Assembly: GCF_003201205.1 (NCBI RefSeq)
Contig: NZ_QICN01000012.1
Span: 62,001-126,000 of the forward strand
Length of the DNA: 64,000 nt
Reading direction: 5' to 3'
Source of the DNA: Sinimarinibacterium flocculans
GTDB taxonomy: Bacteria; Pseudomonadota; Gammaproteobacteria; Nevskiales; Nevskiaceae
The position numbers and the translations under genes are program-made. Below the pieces are notes generated by a model. The model was not told the origin of the DNA. It was given only the letters and a program-made list of their open reading frames with translations, and did not search any database. Shown piece by piece: positions 1 through 8,714 of the stretch (position 1 is its first letter; every line of letters starts with the position of its first letter).

Positions 1-1710
1 GCCAGCCTCGCCCACCACCGCTACGGCTTCGACGGCGACGCCCAGCCCAACCGCGAGGACGTGATCCTCGAATGCGGCTGGGGAAAGCTGATCCTCGCGC
101 ACACCTTCGAGCGCCCAGAGGATGTCGCCACGGCCGTTCAGGACGAACGTCTGGGCTCGCGCAACATCGCCATCTACGTGCGCGATCCGCATGTGATCCT
201 GGCGCAGTCGCCGCTGCACCTGTTCCTGGACCCTTCGCACACCTTCCGTCTGCCGCTGCCGTCGTTCGACGCGCCGGCGCTGCCGCCGGGGCTGCGCATC
301 CGGCCGCTGGAAACGCTGGAGGACGCCGAGGCGATCAACCGCATCTACCTGTCGCGCCAGATGGTGCCGGCCGATCCCGGCTTTCTGTGGACGCATCGCC
401 ACTCACCCAACATCGTCTACCTCGTCGCCGAGGACACCGTGGGCGGGCGTATCGTCGGTACCGTGACCGGCGTCGATCACGTGAACGCCTTCGGCGACCC
501 CGAGGCGGGGTCGAGCCTGTGGTGCCTGGCGGTCGACCCGGGGGCCCCGCAACCCGGCATCGGTCAGGCACTGGCCTGCGATCTGGCCACGCGCTTCAAG
601 GATCGCGGACGCGCCTTCATGGACCTGTCGGTGATGCACGACAACGAGCAGGCGATCGCGCTGTACGAGAAGCTCGGCTTCGAGCGCGTGCCGGTGTTCG
701 CGATCAAGCGCAAGAACGCGATCAATGAGCGCCTGTTCACCGGCCCCGACCTGCCGGACGATGGCCTGAACATCTATGCACGCATCATCGTCGATCAGGC
801 GCGCCGCCGCGGCATCCGCGTCGAGATCCTCGATGCGGAAAGCGGCTACTTCCGGCTGACGTTCGGGGGGCGCTCGATCACCTGCCGCGAATCGCTCTCG
901 CAGCTGACCACTGCGGTCGCCATGTCGCGCTGCCAGGACAAGCGCATCACGCGGCGCATCCTGCGCGGCGCCGGCCTGAACACACCGGACCAGCGGCAGG
1001 CCGACGGCAGCGATGCCGATACCGCGTTCCTGCACGAGCACGGCGCCGTTGTCGTCAAGCCGGCCGATGGCGAACAGGGCCAGGGCATCTCGGTCGACAT
1101 CCGCGATGCCGAGGGCCTGCGCGCTGCCATCGATGCCGCGCGCCGCTACGACGAAACCGTGCTGATCGAGCGCTACTGCCCGGGAGAGGACCTGCGCATC
1201 GTCGTCATCGGCTACAAGGTCGTCGCGGCCGCGGTGCGCAAGCCGCCAGTCATCACCGGCGACAGTCGGCGCAGCATCCGCGAACTCATCGAGAAACTGT
1301 CCCGGCGCAGGGAGGCCGCAACCGGCGGTGAGTCGCGCATCCCGATGGATGCGGAAACCGAACGCTGCGTGCGCCTCGCCGGCCATGCGATGGACGAGGT
1401 GCTCGAGCAGGGTGTCCAGCTCGCCGTGCGCAAAACCGCCAATCTCCACACCGGCGGGACGCTGCACGACGTGACCCACGTGCTGCACCCCCAGCTTTGC
1501 GCTGCCGCGGTCGAGGCCGCAAAGGCGCTGGAGATTCCGGTGACCGGACTCGACCTGCTGGTCGCGGCGCCGACCAAACCGGACTACGTGATCATCGAGG
1601 CCAACGAGCGCCCGGGCCTCGCCAATCACGAGCCGCAACCCACCGCTGAGCGCTTTCTCGACTTTCTTTTCCCGTTCAGCGTCACGCGCGAAGCGCCGGA
1701 GACCTACTGA
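1..1710 (+). CDS. ngg: N-acetylglutaminylglutamine synthetase, 5' partial
   Basis: Builds the osmoprotectant N-acetylglutaminylglutamine amide backbone. The visible part has an N-terminal GNAT acetyltransferase region (about residues 100-225 of the visible frame) with the typical tail MHDNEQAIALYEKLGFERV, followed by an ATP-grasp ligase region containing VVVKPADGEQGQGISVD and a C-terminal EANERPGLANHEP metal/ATP-binding segment. The frame is open from base 1. The GTG at 61 lies inside the conserved ECGWGKLI/AHTF region, so the true start is upstream of the window. It overlaps the next gene, the NAGGN-system M42 peptidase, by one base. The usual third member, an asparagine-synthase-like amidotransferase, should lie just upstream. 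Family identity is strong; activity is from family knowledge. Confidence 0.93.
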   Translation, partial: ASLAHHRYGFDGDAQPNREDVILECGWGKLILAHTFERPEDVATAVQDERLGSRNIAIYVRDPHVILAQSPLHLFLDPSHTFRLPLPSFDAPALPPGLRIRPLETLEDAEAINRIYLSRQMVPADPGFLWTHRHSPNIVYLVAEDTVGGRIVGTVTGVDHVNAFGDPEAGSSLWCLAVDPGAPQPGIGQALACDLATRFKDRGRAFMDLSVMHDNEQAIALYEKLGFERVPVFAIKRKNAINERLFTGPDLPDDGLNIYARIIVDQARRRGIRVEILDAESGYFRLTFGGRSITCRESLSQLTTAVAMSRCQDKRITRRILRGAGLNTPDQRQADGSDADTAFLHEHGAVVVKPADGEQGQGISVDIRDAEGLRAAIDAARRYDETVLIERYCPGEDLRIVVIGYKVVAAAVRKPPVITGDSRRSIRELIEKLSRRREAATGGESRIPMDAETERCVRLAGHAMDEVLEQGVQLAVRKTANLHTGGTLHDVTHVLHPQLCAAAVEAAKALEIPVTGLDLLVAAPTKPDYVIIEANERPGLANHEPQPTAERFLDFLFPFSVTREAPETY

Positions 1711-2870
1711 TGCAGAAGCTCGCGATCGATACCGATTTCCTTCGCAACACGATGCTCGAGCTGCTGTCGATTCCGAGTCCGGTCGGCTTCACCGACGAGG
1801 TCGTGCACTACACCTGCAGCAAGCTGACCGAACTCGGCGTGCCGTTCGAACTGACCCGCCGCGGCGCGATCCGGGCGACGCTCAAGGGCGAGACCGACCG
1901 GCCGGCCTGCGCAGTCGTGGCGCATCTGGACACGATCGGCGCGATCGTGCGCGCGCTCAAGCCCAACGGGCGGATCACCATGCTGCCGCTCGGCACCTGG
2001 TCGAGCCGCTTCGCTGAGGGTGCGCGGGTAACGCTGTTCACCGACCGCGGCGCATACCGCGGCACCATCCTGCCGCTGCTCGCCTCGGGACACGCCTACA
2101 ACGAGGCGGTCGACACGCAGCCGGTCGGATGGGAGCACGTCGAACTACGCATCGACGAGGACGCTCAGTCGGTCGAGCAGCTGCGGAATCTCGGCGTCAA
2201 CATCGGCGACTTCATCGCCGTCGATGCTCAGCCGGAGCTGCACGAGAACGGCTACATCGCTTCGCGCCACCTCGACGACAAGGCCGGCGTGGCAGCGCTG
2301 CTCGCCGCCCTCAAGGCATTGATCGAGTCAAAGATCAGCCTGCCGGTGCACTTTCATCCGATGTTCACCGTCACCGAGGAAGTCGGTTTCGGCGCCTCGG
2401 CGATTCTCGACGAACGCATCAGCGAGATGGTCGGCATCGACATCGCGATTCCCGCCACCGGGCAGAACTCTCGCGAGCACGGCGTCACCGTCGCGATCTG
2501 CGACTCCTCCGGTCCGTTCGACTACCACCTCACGCGCGAGCTGATCGGCCTGTGCGAGCGTCACAACATCCAGCACCAGCGCGACGTGTTTCCGTACTAC
2601 TTCTCGGATTCCGCGGCGGCGCTGCGGGCGGGTTTCGACATCCGACATGCTCTGATCGGGTTCGGCGGCGATTCCTCCCATGGCTATGAGCGCACCCACC
2701 TGTCGGCGCTGGTCGCGGTGGCCGAGCTGATCTCGCTCTACGCCCAGAACGGCCCGGTCATTGCCCGCGACCGCAAGGCCATCGGCCCGATCGAAGGCTT
2801 TCCCCACCAGTACAAGCCTGAGGACCTCGAACCGCCGGCGCCGCTGCCGCATCCGAAGGAGTTCCTGTAG
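1710..2870 (+). CDS. osmoprotectant NAGGN system M42 family peptidase
   Basis: A 386-residue M42 (glutamyl aminopeptidase-like) metallopeptidase of the subfamily that travels with NAGGN synthesis. Metal ligands are visible in order: VAHLDT, SRHLDDKAGVAAL, the TEEVGFGA glutamate pair and the C-terminal GGDSSHGYERTH histidine. The start codon shares its A with the stop of the synthetase (tga/atg overlap), indicating translational coupling. The role in the osmolyte pathway (processing or turnover of NAGGN) is not settled in the family, so I assign only the system. No terminator-like T-run hairpin was seen directly after it. Confidence 0.92.
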   Translation: MQKLAIDTDFLRNTMLELLSIPSPVGFTDEVVHYTCSKLTELGVPFELTRRGAIRATLKGETDRPACAVVAHLDTIGAIVRALKPNGRITMLPLGTWSSRFAEGARVTLFTDRGAYRGTILPLLASGHAYNEAVDTQPVGWEHVELRIDEDAQSVEQLRNLGVNIGDFIAVDAQPELHENGYIASRHLDDKAGVAALLAALKALIESKISLPVHFHPMFTVTEEVGFGASAILDERISEMVGIDIAIPATGQNSREHGVTVAICDSSGPFDYHLTRELIGLCERHNIQHQRDVFPYYFSDSAAALRAGFDIRHALIGFGGDSSHGYERTHLSALVAVAELISLYAQNGPVIARDRKAIGPIEGFPHQYKPEDLEPPAPLPHPKEFL

Positions 2871-2968
2871 GAAAACGGCGTGTCGCCGGCCGCCATGCCG
2901 CAGACGCGCGCCGGCGACCCTGTTGCGCAGGGCGAACCGAGAACTGCGACACATCGCCGACCGGCGCC

Positions 2969-2998
2969 TTGCGGTTACGTTCGCGGCGGACTTAGTAT
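2969..2998 (+). promoter_or_regulatory. candidate sigma-70 promoter for the DUF3015 gene
   Basis: TTGCGG at 2969-2974 and TAGTAT at 2993-2998 are separated by 18 bases and lie 55 bases upstream of the ATG at 3054. The placement is sensible, but the -35 is imperfect. Confidence 0.4.
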
Positions 2999-3053
2999 CG
3001 GGCGCGGCTTGCGGTCGATGTCCATTCATTCCGTACACCACTGGGAGACGTAC

Positions 3054-3530
3054 ATGAAGAAGCTGATGACTGGCGCGGTTCTGCTCGCGGTTTCGTCGGT
3101 TGCCTTTGCCGAGGCCCCGGGCGGCCCGAACTGCGGTTGGGGCAACATGTTGATGAAGGGCAAGTCGGGCATGGGTCCGCACTTCCTGGCCAGCACCACC
3201 AACGGCACCTCCGGCAATGCCACCTTCGGCATGACCTCGGGCACCAATGGCTGCTCGGTCAATGGCACCCTGACCTACGGCGGCAAGGCCATGGTCAACG
3301 CAATGCTCGACGAGTTCTCGACCGACGTCGCCGTCGGCCACGGCAATGCGCTGACCGCCGTTGCGGTCGCATACGGCGTCGCCGAAGAAGATCGCGAGGC
3401 GTTCGCGGCGCTGACGCACCAGAACTTCGCCGTGCTGTTCCCGAACGAGAGCGTGACCGCCGATGAAGTGGTTGCCCAACTCGAGACGCTGATGAAGGCT
3501 GACATGCAGCTGTCGCAGTACGTGATCTGA
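3054..3530 (+). CDS. DUF3015 family secreted protein
   Basis: A 158-residue protein with a clear signal peptide (MKKLMTGAVLLAVSSVAFA, cleavage expected after AFA) followed by the DUF3015 pattern: GPNCGWGNMLMKGKSG, a Gly/Thr/Asn-rich middle with NGCSVNGTLTYGGK, and a helical C-terminus. I chose the ATG at 3054 rather than longer upstream starts because it begins the signal peptide and follows a GGGAGA ribosome site. Biochemical role is unknown. It sits directly upstream of a DUF4105 protein, a pairing I recall as recurrent in gammaproteobacteria; shared function in the cell envelope is inference. Confidence 0.9.
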   Translation: MKKLMTGAVLLAVSSVAFAEAPGGPNCGWGNMLMKGKSGMGPHFLASTTNGTSGNATFGMTSGTNGCSVNGTLTYGGKAMVNAMLDEFSTDVAVGHGNALTAVAVAYGVAEEDREAFAALTHQNFAVLFPNESVTADEVVAQLETLMKADMQLSQYVI

Positions 3531-3577
3531 TCCGCCGCGACTGCCGCCTCGTCGCGGCAGCCCGGTCGCATCATCGG

Positions 3578-3607
3578 GCCCGGTATCGTCGAGATGCCGG
3601 GCTTTTT
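3578..3607 (+). terminator. rho-independent terminator after the DUF3015 gene
   Basis: Stem GCCCGGTAT (3578-3586) pairs with ATGCCGGGC (3594-3602), with one G-T wobble and a short loop, and is followed directly by TTTTT (3603-3607). A second perfect hairpin, CTGCCGC/GCGGCAG, lies just upstream at 3541-3560. Confidence 0.75.
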
Positions 3608-3631
3608 GTTGGCGCCTGAACCCCGGATCCG

Positions 3632-5503
3632 ATGCGCGCACCCGTTGCGGTCCTGATGTCGTTGCTGATCCTGCTGATGCCGGCCGCTGCGCGATCGGCG
3701 GATGACGCGTGGACGCAGGCACAGGCCAAGTCCCTGTGGCAGCACGACGTGTGGCTCAAGCTCGGCCACTACAAGGCCGGCGCGTGGCCCGGCACCTGGG
3801 CGAGCGATGCAGACGACGCGCGTTTCTTCCTCGACGAACGCGGTCACGAAGATCCCCGCGCCGAACTCGAAGCGACGCTGGCCGCATTCGCGGCGCCGGC
3901 CGAGCTGGGCGATGCCCATGCGCAGTGCCGTTTCGTCGCCCGCCTGCACTGGCTGCGTACCGAGCTCGAATTGCCCGAGCTGCCGCAGCCGGACTGTGCG
4001 GAGTACCGCGAGTTTCGCGCGCTGGTCCAGGCCACGCGCGTCGTCCTGGTGTTTCCGTCGTACTACCTCAACAGCCCGTCGTCGATGTTCGGCCACACGC
4101 TGCTGCGCCTCGACCGCGGCGCTGCCGACGGCGGCTCCGAGTACCTGTCGTTCGCGGTCAACTTCGGCGCGCTGGTCGACGCCGACGACAACGGCCTGTT
4201 CTATGCCTTCAAGGGCCTCGCCGGCGGTTACTCGGGCCAGTTCGAAGTCGATCACTACTACAAGAAAATCCAGGAATACAACCGCAGCGAGAACCGCGAC
4301 ATCTGGGAATATCCGCTCAATCTCAACGAAGAAGAGACCGAGCGCCTGATCCGGCACCTGTGGGAGCTGCGGCAGATCAATTTCGCCTACTACTTCTTCG
4401 ACGAGAACTGCTCGTACCGCGTGCTCGAACTGCTGGAGGTGGCGCGTCCGGGCGTTGACCTGACCAGCGGCTTTCCGCTGACCGCAATTCCGATCGATAC
4501 CGTACGCGCGGTGCAAGGGGCCGGCATGGTCGACGACAAGTCGTTCCGCCCGGCGCAAGGCACGGTCCTCAAGCAGCGTATCGACGCGCTGCCGGAGAAC
4601 CTGCGCGCTGCGGTCGTCGAGCTCGGCGAGGCTCCGCAGCGTCTCGACGACGCCGACCTGCAGACCATGCCGGCCACCGATCGCGCACGCCTGATCGAGG
4701 CGGCGTACCGCTACCTGCGCTATTCGCAGGACAAGACCACGCGCGATCCGGACATTGCGCGGCGCAGCTACCAGCTGCTGCAGGCCCTGCAGCAGCAGGC
4801 CGCGGCGCTGCCGCCGGACACAGCGCTGGCCGACCCCGGCACGTCGCCGGACCTCAGCCACGGCAGCCGCCGCCTCGCGATCGGTGCCTGGAGCGAGGAG
4901 AACCAGGAGTACCTGAGCCTGGGTTTGCGCATGTCGCTGCACAGCCTCGAGGAGAATCGCAACGGCTTTCCGATGGGCGCACAGATCAACCTCGGCAACT
5001 TCGACCTGCGCATCGACGAGGACGGCGATGTCGACCTGAACCGCCTCGACATCGTCGATATCGTCTCGCTGAGCCCGCGCGACCGCTTCTTCAAGCCGCT
5101 GTCCTGGGCCGTGACCACCGGCATCGAGCGCCAGTGGACCGCGGGCAGCGAACATCGCGTCGCGCACGTCAACGGCGGCGCCGGCGTCAGCCGCACGCCG
5201 TGGTCCGGCAGCCTCGCCTATGCGCTGGCGACGGCGCGGCTCGAATACAACCACGGTTTCGCCGATCCCCTGCAGCCGGCTGCGGGACTGCGTGCCGGCT
5301 GGCTCCAGGACCTCGGGCCGGTAACGATGCACTGGGGCCTCGGCGCGGAACGCTTCGCCAACGGCCACACGCGCCTGCGTGCGGAGCTGCGCCACAATCT
5401 GCGCCTGTCGCGCCAGCAGGCGCTGCATCTGGAAGTGCTGTGGCGCGATCAGCAGCCCGAGGACACGCTGGCCATCGGGGTGCGCTACCAGCACTACTAC
5501 TGA
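3632..5503 (+). CDS. DUF4105 (Lnb N-terminal-like) protein with barrel-like C-terminus
   Basis: A 623-residue exported protein: signal peptide over the first ~22 residues, then a DUF4105 domain (about 30-330). The domain carries the expected catalytic-type residues, a His in SSMFGHTLLRLD (His155) and a Cys in FDENCSYRVLELL (Cys260). In Gram-positive Lnb this domain transfers an acyl chain to lipoprotein N-termini. Here the second half (about 400-623) is strand-rich, with alternating hydrophobic residues, and ends in RYQHYY. That aromatic end is the type recognised by the BAM machinery, so an outer-membrane beta-barrel is likely. Substrate unknown. A hydrolase lipoprotein follows 14 bases downstream. 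Confidence 0.85.
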   Translation: MRAPVAVLMSLLILLMPAAARSADDAWTQAQAKSLWQHDVWLKLGHYKAGAWPGTWASDADDARFFLDERGHEDPRAELEATLAAFAAPAELGDAHAQCRFVARLHWLRTELELPELPQPDCAEYREFRALVQATRVVLVFPSYYLNSPSSMFGHTLLRLDRGAADGGSEYLSFAVNFGALVDADDNGLFYAFKGLAGGYSGQFEVDHYYKKIQEYNRSENRDIWEYPLNLNEEETERLIRHLWELRQINFAYYFFDENCSYRVLELLEVARPGVDLTSGFPLTAIPIDTVRAVQGAGMVDDKSFRPAQGTVLKQRIDALPENLRAAVVELGEAPQRLDDADLQTMPATDRARLIEAAYRYLRYSQDKTTRDPDIARRSYQLLQALQQQAAALPPDTALADPGTSPDLSHGSRRLAIGAWSEENQEYLSLGLRMSLHSLEENRNGFPMGAQINLGNFDLRIDEDGDVDLNRLDIVDIVSLSPRDRFFKPLSWAVTTGIERQWTAGSEHRVAHVNGGAGVSRTPWSGSLAYALATARLEYNHGFADPLQPAAGLRAGWLQDLGPVTMHWGLGAERFANGHTRLRAELRHNLRLSRQQALHLEVLWRDQQPEDTLAIGVRYQHYY

Positions 5504-5517
5504 GGCGGAGACTCGAC

Positions 5518-6354
5518 ATGCGTCGATACGCGCGGCTGGGTCTGGCGCTGCTCGGCATCCTGCTGAGCGGCTGCACCTCGGTGTTCCTGTACCCGGATCG
5601 CGTGCAGCACCTGGCGGACCGCCCGCTCGGCACGCATGCCGAGGATGTCTGGATCGACGCGCGCGACGGCAGTCGCCTGCACGCCCTGCACCTGCCGACA
5701 CAGGGCACGCCCAGGGCGACACTGCTGCACCTGCACGGCAACGCCGAGAACCTCAGCTCCCACGTGCATCTGGTGAGCTGGCTGCCGGCACGCGGCTACG
5801 CCGTGCTCGCGCTCGACCCACGCGGCTACGGCCGCTCGGAAGGGGACGCCGGCGTCGACGCGCTGCACGAGGACGCCGAGGCCGCGCTGGCCTGGCTCGT
5901 CGGGCGCGGCACCGCCCGGACCGGCCCGCTGGTCGTCTTCGGCCAGAGCATCGGCGGCTCGGTGGCGATCCGTACCGTCGCCACCTCGCCGCTGCGCGAG
6001 CACGTGAGTGCGGTGATCGCCGACAGTGCGTTCTCGGCCTACCGGCGCATTGCGCGCGAAAAGCTCGCCGAGCCCTGGCTGACCTGGCCACTGCAATGGC
6101 CGCTGTCGCTGCTGATCTCCGATCGCTTCGCCGCGGTCGACGTCGTTGCCGACATCAGCCCCATCCCGTTGCTGCTGATCCACGGCGGGCGCGACGTCAT
6201 CGTCGACGCCCGGCACTCACAGCGCCTGTACGACGCCGCGCGCGAGCCGAAGACCTTCTGGCGCATTCCGGACGGCGATCACATCGACGCCCTGCGTCGC
6301 AGGGCGGTACAGGACCGGCTGATCGAATACCTGCACCGTACCCTGGGCGGCTGA
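5518..6354 (+). CDS. alpha/beta hydrolase lipoprotein
   Basis: A 278-residue alpha/beta-hydrolase with a lipoprotein signal: hydrophobic stretch then LLSG-Cys, Cys19 being the predicted lipidation site. Fold landmarks are LLHLHGNAEN (oxyanion region), GQSIGG (nucleophile elbow), LIHGGRDVIV (acid) and DGDHID (histidine). It resembles the YfhR/BEM46-type family. The ATG at 5518 was preferred because it begins the lipoprotein signal; longer upstream starts run back into the preceding gene. It follows the DUF4105 gene by 14 bases and is probably co-transcribed. Substrate is unknown. Confidence 0.88.
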   Translation: MRRYARLGLALLGILLSGCTSVFLYPDRVQHLADRPLGTHAEDVWIDARDGSRLHALHLPTQGTPRATLLHLHGNAENLSSHVHLVSWLPARGYAVLALDPRGYGRSEGDAGVDALHEDAEAALAWLVGRGTARTGPLVVFGQSIGGSVAIRTVATSPLREHVSAVIADSAFSAYRRIAREKLAEPWLTWPLQWPLSLLISDRFAAVDVVADISPIPLLLIHGGRDVIVDARHSQRLYDAAREPKTFWRIPDGDHIDALRRRAVQDRLIEYLHRTLGG

Positions 6355-6598
6355 ACCGCATTGCCCGCGATGTTGCGGCATCATTGGGTCAGGGTTTGGG
6401 GCCGCTGATGCACAGCTTCCGTTACCACGATTTCCTCGTCGCCGGCATGGGTGAGCCGCGCTGCTTCGCAAGCACGGCTTGCGAGCGCGGCGAACGCCAA
6501 GGGCAGCGGATGCCCCTGGCCGGATCCACTTGGCGAGGCATGGATGCCGAGCCTGGTGGACCGCGACCCGTTATTGCTTCGATAAAGACGAATTGCTG
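6355..6598 (+). repeat. decayed duplicate of the yhhQ 5' end with hairpin
   Basis: Bases 6408-6450 repeat the first ~14 codons of yhhQ (6599-6641) with only scattered, mostly third-position differences; the translation MHSFRYHDFLVAGM versus MHSFRYYDFLVAGM shows one amino-acid change. Similarity stops abruptly after the GGCATGG. Downstream is an inverted repeat TTCGCAAGC/GCTTGCGAG (6465-6473 / 6477-6485). The reading frame after the match encodes no recognisable transporter sequence. This looks like a remnant of a duplicated or replaced gene start. Confidence 0.7.
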
Positions 6599-7327
6599 AT
6601 GCACAGCTTCCGCTACTACGACTTTCTCGTCGCCGGCATGGTCGCGGTTCTGCTGTGCTCGAATCTGATCGGGCCGGGCAAGGTCGGCGTGATCGAGCTG
6701 CCGGTGATCGGCGCGTTCGCCTTCGGCGCCGGCAACCTGTTCTTCCCGGTCGCCTACATCTTCGGCGATGTGCTCACCGAGGTGTATGGCTACGCCCGCG
6801 CTCGCCGCGCGATCTGGGCGGGCTTCGGCGCCATGATCTTCGCGACGATCATGTCGGCGATCGTGCTGGCGATTCCCGCGCATCCGGACGAACCCTGGAA
6901 CGCGACGCTGCAGCCTGCGCTCGAGATCGTCTTCGGCAACACCTGGCGCATCGTCGCCGCCAGCATCCTCGCCTACTGGGTGGGCGACTTCGTCAATTCC
7001 TACGTGATGGCGAAGATGAAGCTGTGGACGCAGGGACGCTTCCTGTGGACGCGCACGATCGGCTCGACGATCTGCGGGCAGGGCGCAGACTCGCTGCTGT
7101 TCTACCCGATCGCCTTCTACGGCATCTGGACCAACGATGCGCTGATCGCGGTGATCGCGTTCAACTTCACGATGAAGGTGGCCGTCGAGGTCGTCATGAC
7201 GCCGGTGACCTATGTGGTCGTCAACGGACTCAAGCGTGCGGAAGGCGTGGACGTCTACGACACCGACACCCACTTCACACCGTTCTCGTTGCGTGACGAA
7301 GGCCGCGTTCGCCGTCCACGCGACTGA
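6599..7327 (+). CDS. yhhQ: queuosine precursor transporter
   Basis: A 242-residue inner-membrane protein of the VUT/DUF165 family (YhhQ), which imports queuine precursors for tRNA modification. About six membrane segments are visible, with family features FPVAYIFGDVLTEVYGYARARRAIW, the conserved ADSLLFYPIAFYG and FNFTMKVAVEVVMTPV. The start at 6599 is set by homology of the N-terminus; a longer frame begins upstream at 6479 within the duplicated stretch and is rejected. The AtoE-like transporter starts 21 bases downstream on the same strand. Confidence 0.9.
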   Translation: MHSFRYYDFLVAGMVAVLLCSNLIGPGKVGVIELPVIGAFAFGAGNLFFPVAYIFGDVLTEVYGYARARRAIWAGFGAMIFATIMSAIVLAIPAHPDEPWNATLQPALEIVFGNTWRIVAASILAYWVGDFVNSYVMAKMKLWTQGRFLWTRTIGSTICGQGADSLLFYPIAFYGIWTNDALIAVIAFNFTMKVAVEVVMTPVTYVVVNGLKRAEGVDVYDTDTHFTPFSLRDEGRVRRPRD

Positions 7328-7348
7328 ATACATCCGGGGGAGCTTGCG

Positions 7349-8695
7349 ATGAATACGGCGATCGGACTGCTGGTGCGCTTCTTCGAGCGCTGGGTCCCGG
7401 ACTCCCTGGTCATCGCCGTCTGCCTGACCCTGCTCACCTTCGTGCTGGCGATCACCGTCAGCGGCATGGCGCCGCTGGCCGCCGTCGATCTGTGGGGCGA
7501 CAGCTTCTGGACGCTGCTGTCCTTCACCAACCAGATCGCCCTGACGCTGCTGTTCGGGTACGCGCTCGCGAGCGCCGCGATCGTGCGCCGGCTGCTGCTG
7601 CGCATCGCCGGGCACGTGCGCTCCGCACGCATGGCCTACGCCATCGTCTCGGTCGTCACCGGCGTACTGGCACTGCTGTCGTGGTCGCTTGCGCTGGTGG
7701 CTGCAGGCATCCTGTCGCGCGCGGTGGGCGAGGCATGCAAGCGACGCGGCGTGCGCGTGCACTACCCGCTGCTGGTGGCGTCGGCATTCTCGGGCTTCGT
7801 CGTCTGGCACCAGGGCCTGTCCGGATCGATTCCCCTCACGCTGGCGACGCCCGGTCATTTTCTGGAGTCGCAGGTCGGCATCATCGCCACCTCGCAGACG
7901 CTGTTCTCGCGGTGGAGCCTGATCACCGCGCTGCTGGTCATCGTCAGCCTTCCATGGGTGATGGGGCGCCTGCACCCGGGCTCCGACGACGCGATCCGTG
8001 AAGCGCCGGACCATCCGCTGGGCGAGCCGGAATCCACCCAACAGGTCACGGATGCCGATGCGTCCGCCGACGCACCTGCATCGAAGCTCGAACGTTCGCG
8101 CCTGCTCGCCGGAACCGTGGTCGCACTCGGACTGCTCGCCCTGGTCCGGTACTTCGCCGGCGACGGCCCCGGGCTGACGCTGAATTCGGTCAACTTCACC
8201 CTGCTGATGCTCGGCATCCTGTGCGCCGGCTCGCTGCGCACGTACGCGCAGAACGTCGTCGCCGGGGGCGGCATCGCCGTGCCCTTCCTGCTGCAGTACC
8301 CGTTCTATGCCGGCATCGCCGGACTCATCGCCGGCTCCGGGCTCGCCGGCTCGATCGTCGGCCTGTTCACGACGATCGCCGACACCGGATCGCTGCCGGT
8401 GCTCGGCTTCTTCAGCGCCGGCATCCTCAACATCTTCATCCCCTCCGGCGGCGCACAGTGGGCCGTACAGGGGCCGATCATGATGGGCGCCGCGCAGCAG
8501 CTCGGTGCCGACCTGCCGCTGGTGGCGATGAGCGTGGCACTGGGCGACCAGTGGACCAACCTGGTTCACCCGCTGATCCTGCTGCCGGTGCTGACCGTCG
8601 CCGGCATCGCCGCGCGCGCCGTCATCGGCTACTCGCTGATCGCGATGCTGTGGAGCGGTCTGATCTTCGTGGCGGCCCTGCTGCTGGCCGCCTAG
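7349..8695 (+). CDS. atoE: short-chain fatty acid transporter, AtoE family (TIGR00366)
   Basis: A 448-residue polytopic membrane protein (about 10-12 segments) with the AtoE pattern: FFERWVPDSLVIAVCLTLL at the start, GFVVWHQGLSGSIPLT in the middle, NIFIPSGGAQWAVQGPIMM and GDQWTNLVHPLILLPVL near the end. AtoE proteins are linked to acetoacetate and short-chain fatty acid uptake. A hydrophilic loop at about 220-250 is the only divergent part. No ato enzymes are adjacent, so the substrate is inferred from the family only. Confidence 0.85.
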   Translation: MNTAIGLLVRFFERWVPDSLVIAVCLTLLTFVLAITVSGMAPLAAVDLWGDSFWTLLSFTNQIALTLLFGYALASAAIVRRLLLRIAGHVRSARMAYAIVSVVTGVLALLSWSLALVAAGILSRAVGEACKRRGVRVHYPLLVASAFSGFVVWHQGLSGSIPLTLATPGHFLESQVGIIATSQTLFSRWSLITALLVIVSLPWVMGRLHPGSDDAIREAPDHPLGEPESTQQVTDADASADAPASKLERSRLLAGTVVALGLLALVRYFAGDGPGLTLNSVNFTLLMLGILCAGSLRTYAQNVVAGGGIAVPFLLQYPFYAGIAGLIAGSGLAGSIVGLFTTIADTGSLPVLGFFSAGILNIFIPSGGAQWAVQGPIMMGAAQQLGADLPLVAMSVALGDQWTNLVHPLILLPVLTVAGIAARAVIGYSLIAMLWSGLIFVAALLLAA

Positions 8696-8698
8696 CCT

Positions 8699-8714
8699 GC
8701 CGGCCTCAGCCGGC
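8699..8714. terminator. hairpin between convergent genes
   Basis: GCCGGC-CTCA-GCCGGC at 8699-8714 spans the 10-base gap between the convergent transporter and decarboxylase genes. There is no T-run, so it may act only as an mRNA 3' end structure. Confidence 0.35.

Noticed and set aside
3275-5722. An 815-codon minus-strand frame
   Set aside because: Antisense to DUF3015 and DUF4105 genes that have signal peptides and family motifs; the translation is low-complexity and motif-free.
6405-6600. A preQ1 riboswitch or other leader RNA before yhhQ
   Set aside because: I looked for the short pseudoknot pattern; the region is instead explained by a duplicate of the yhhQ start and a simple hairpin.
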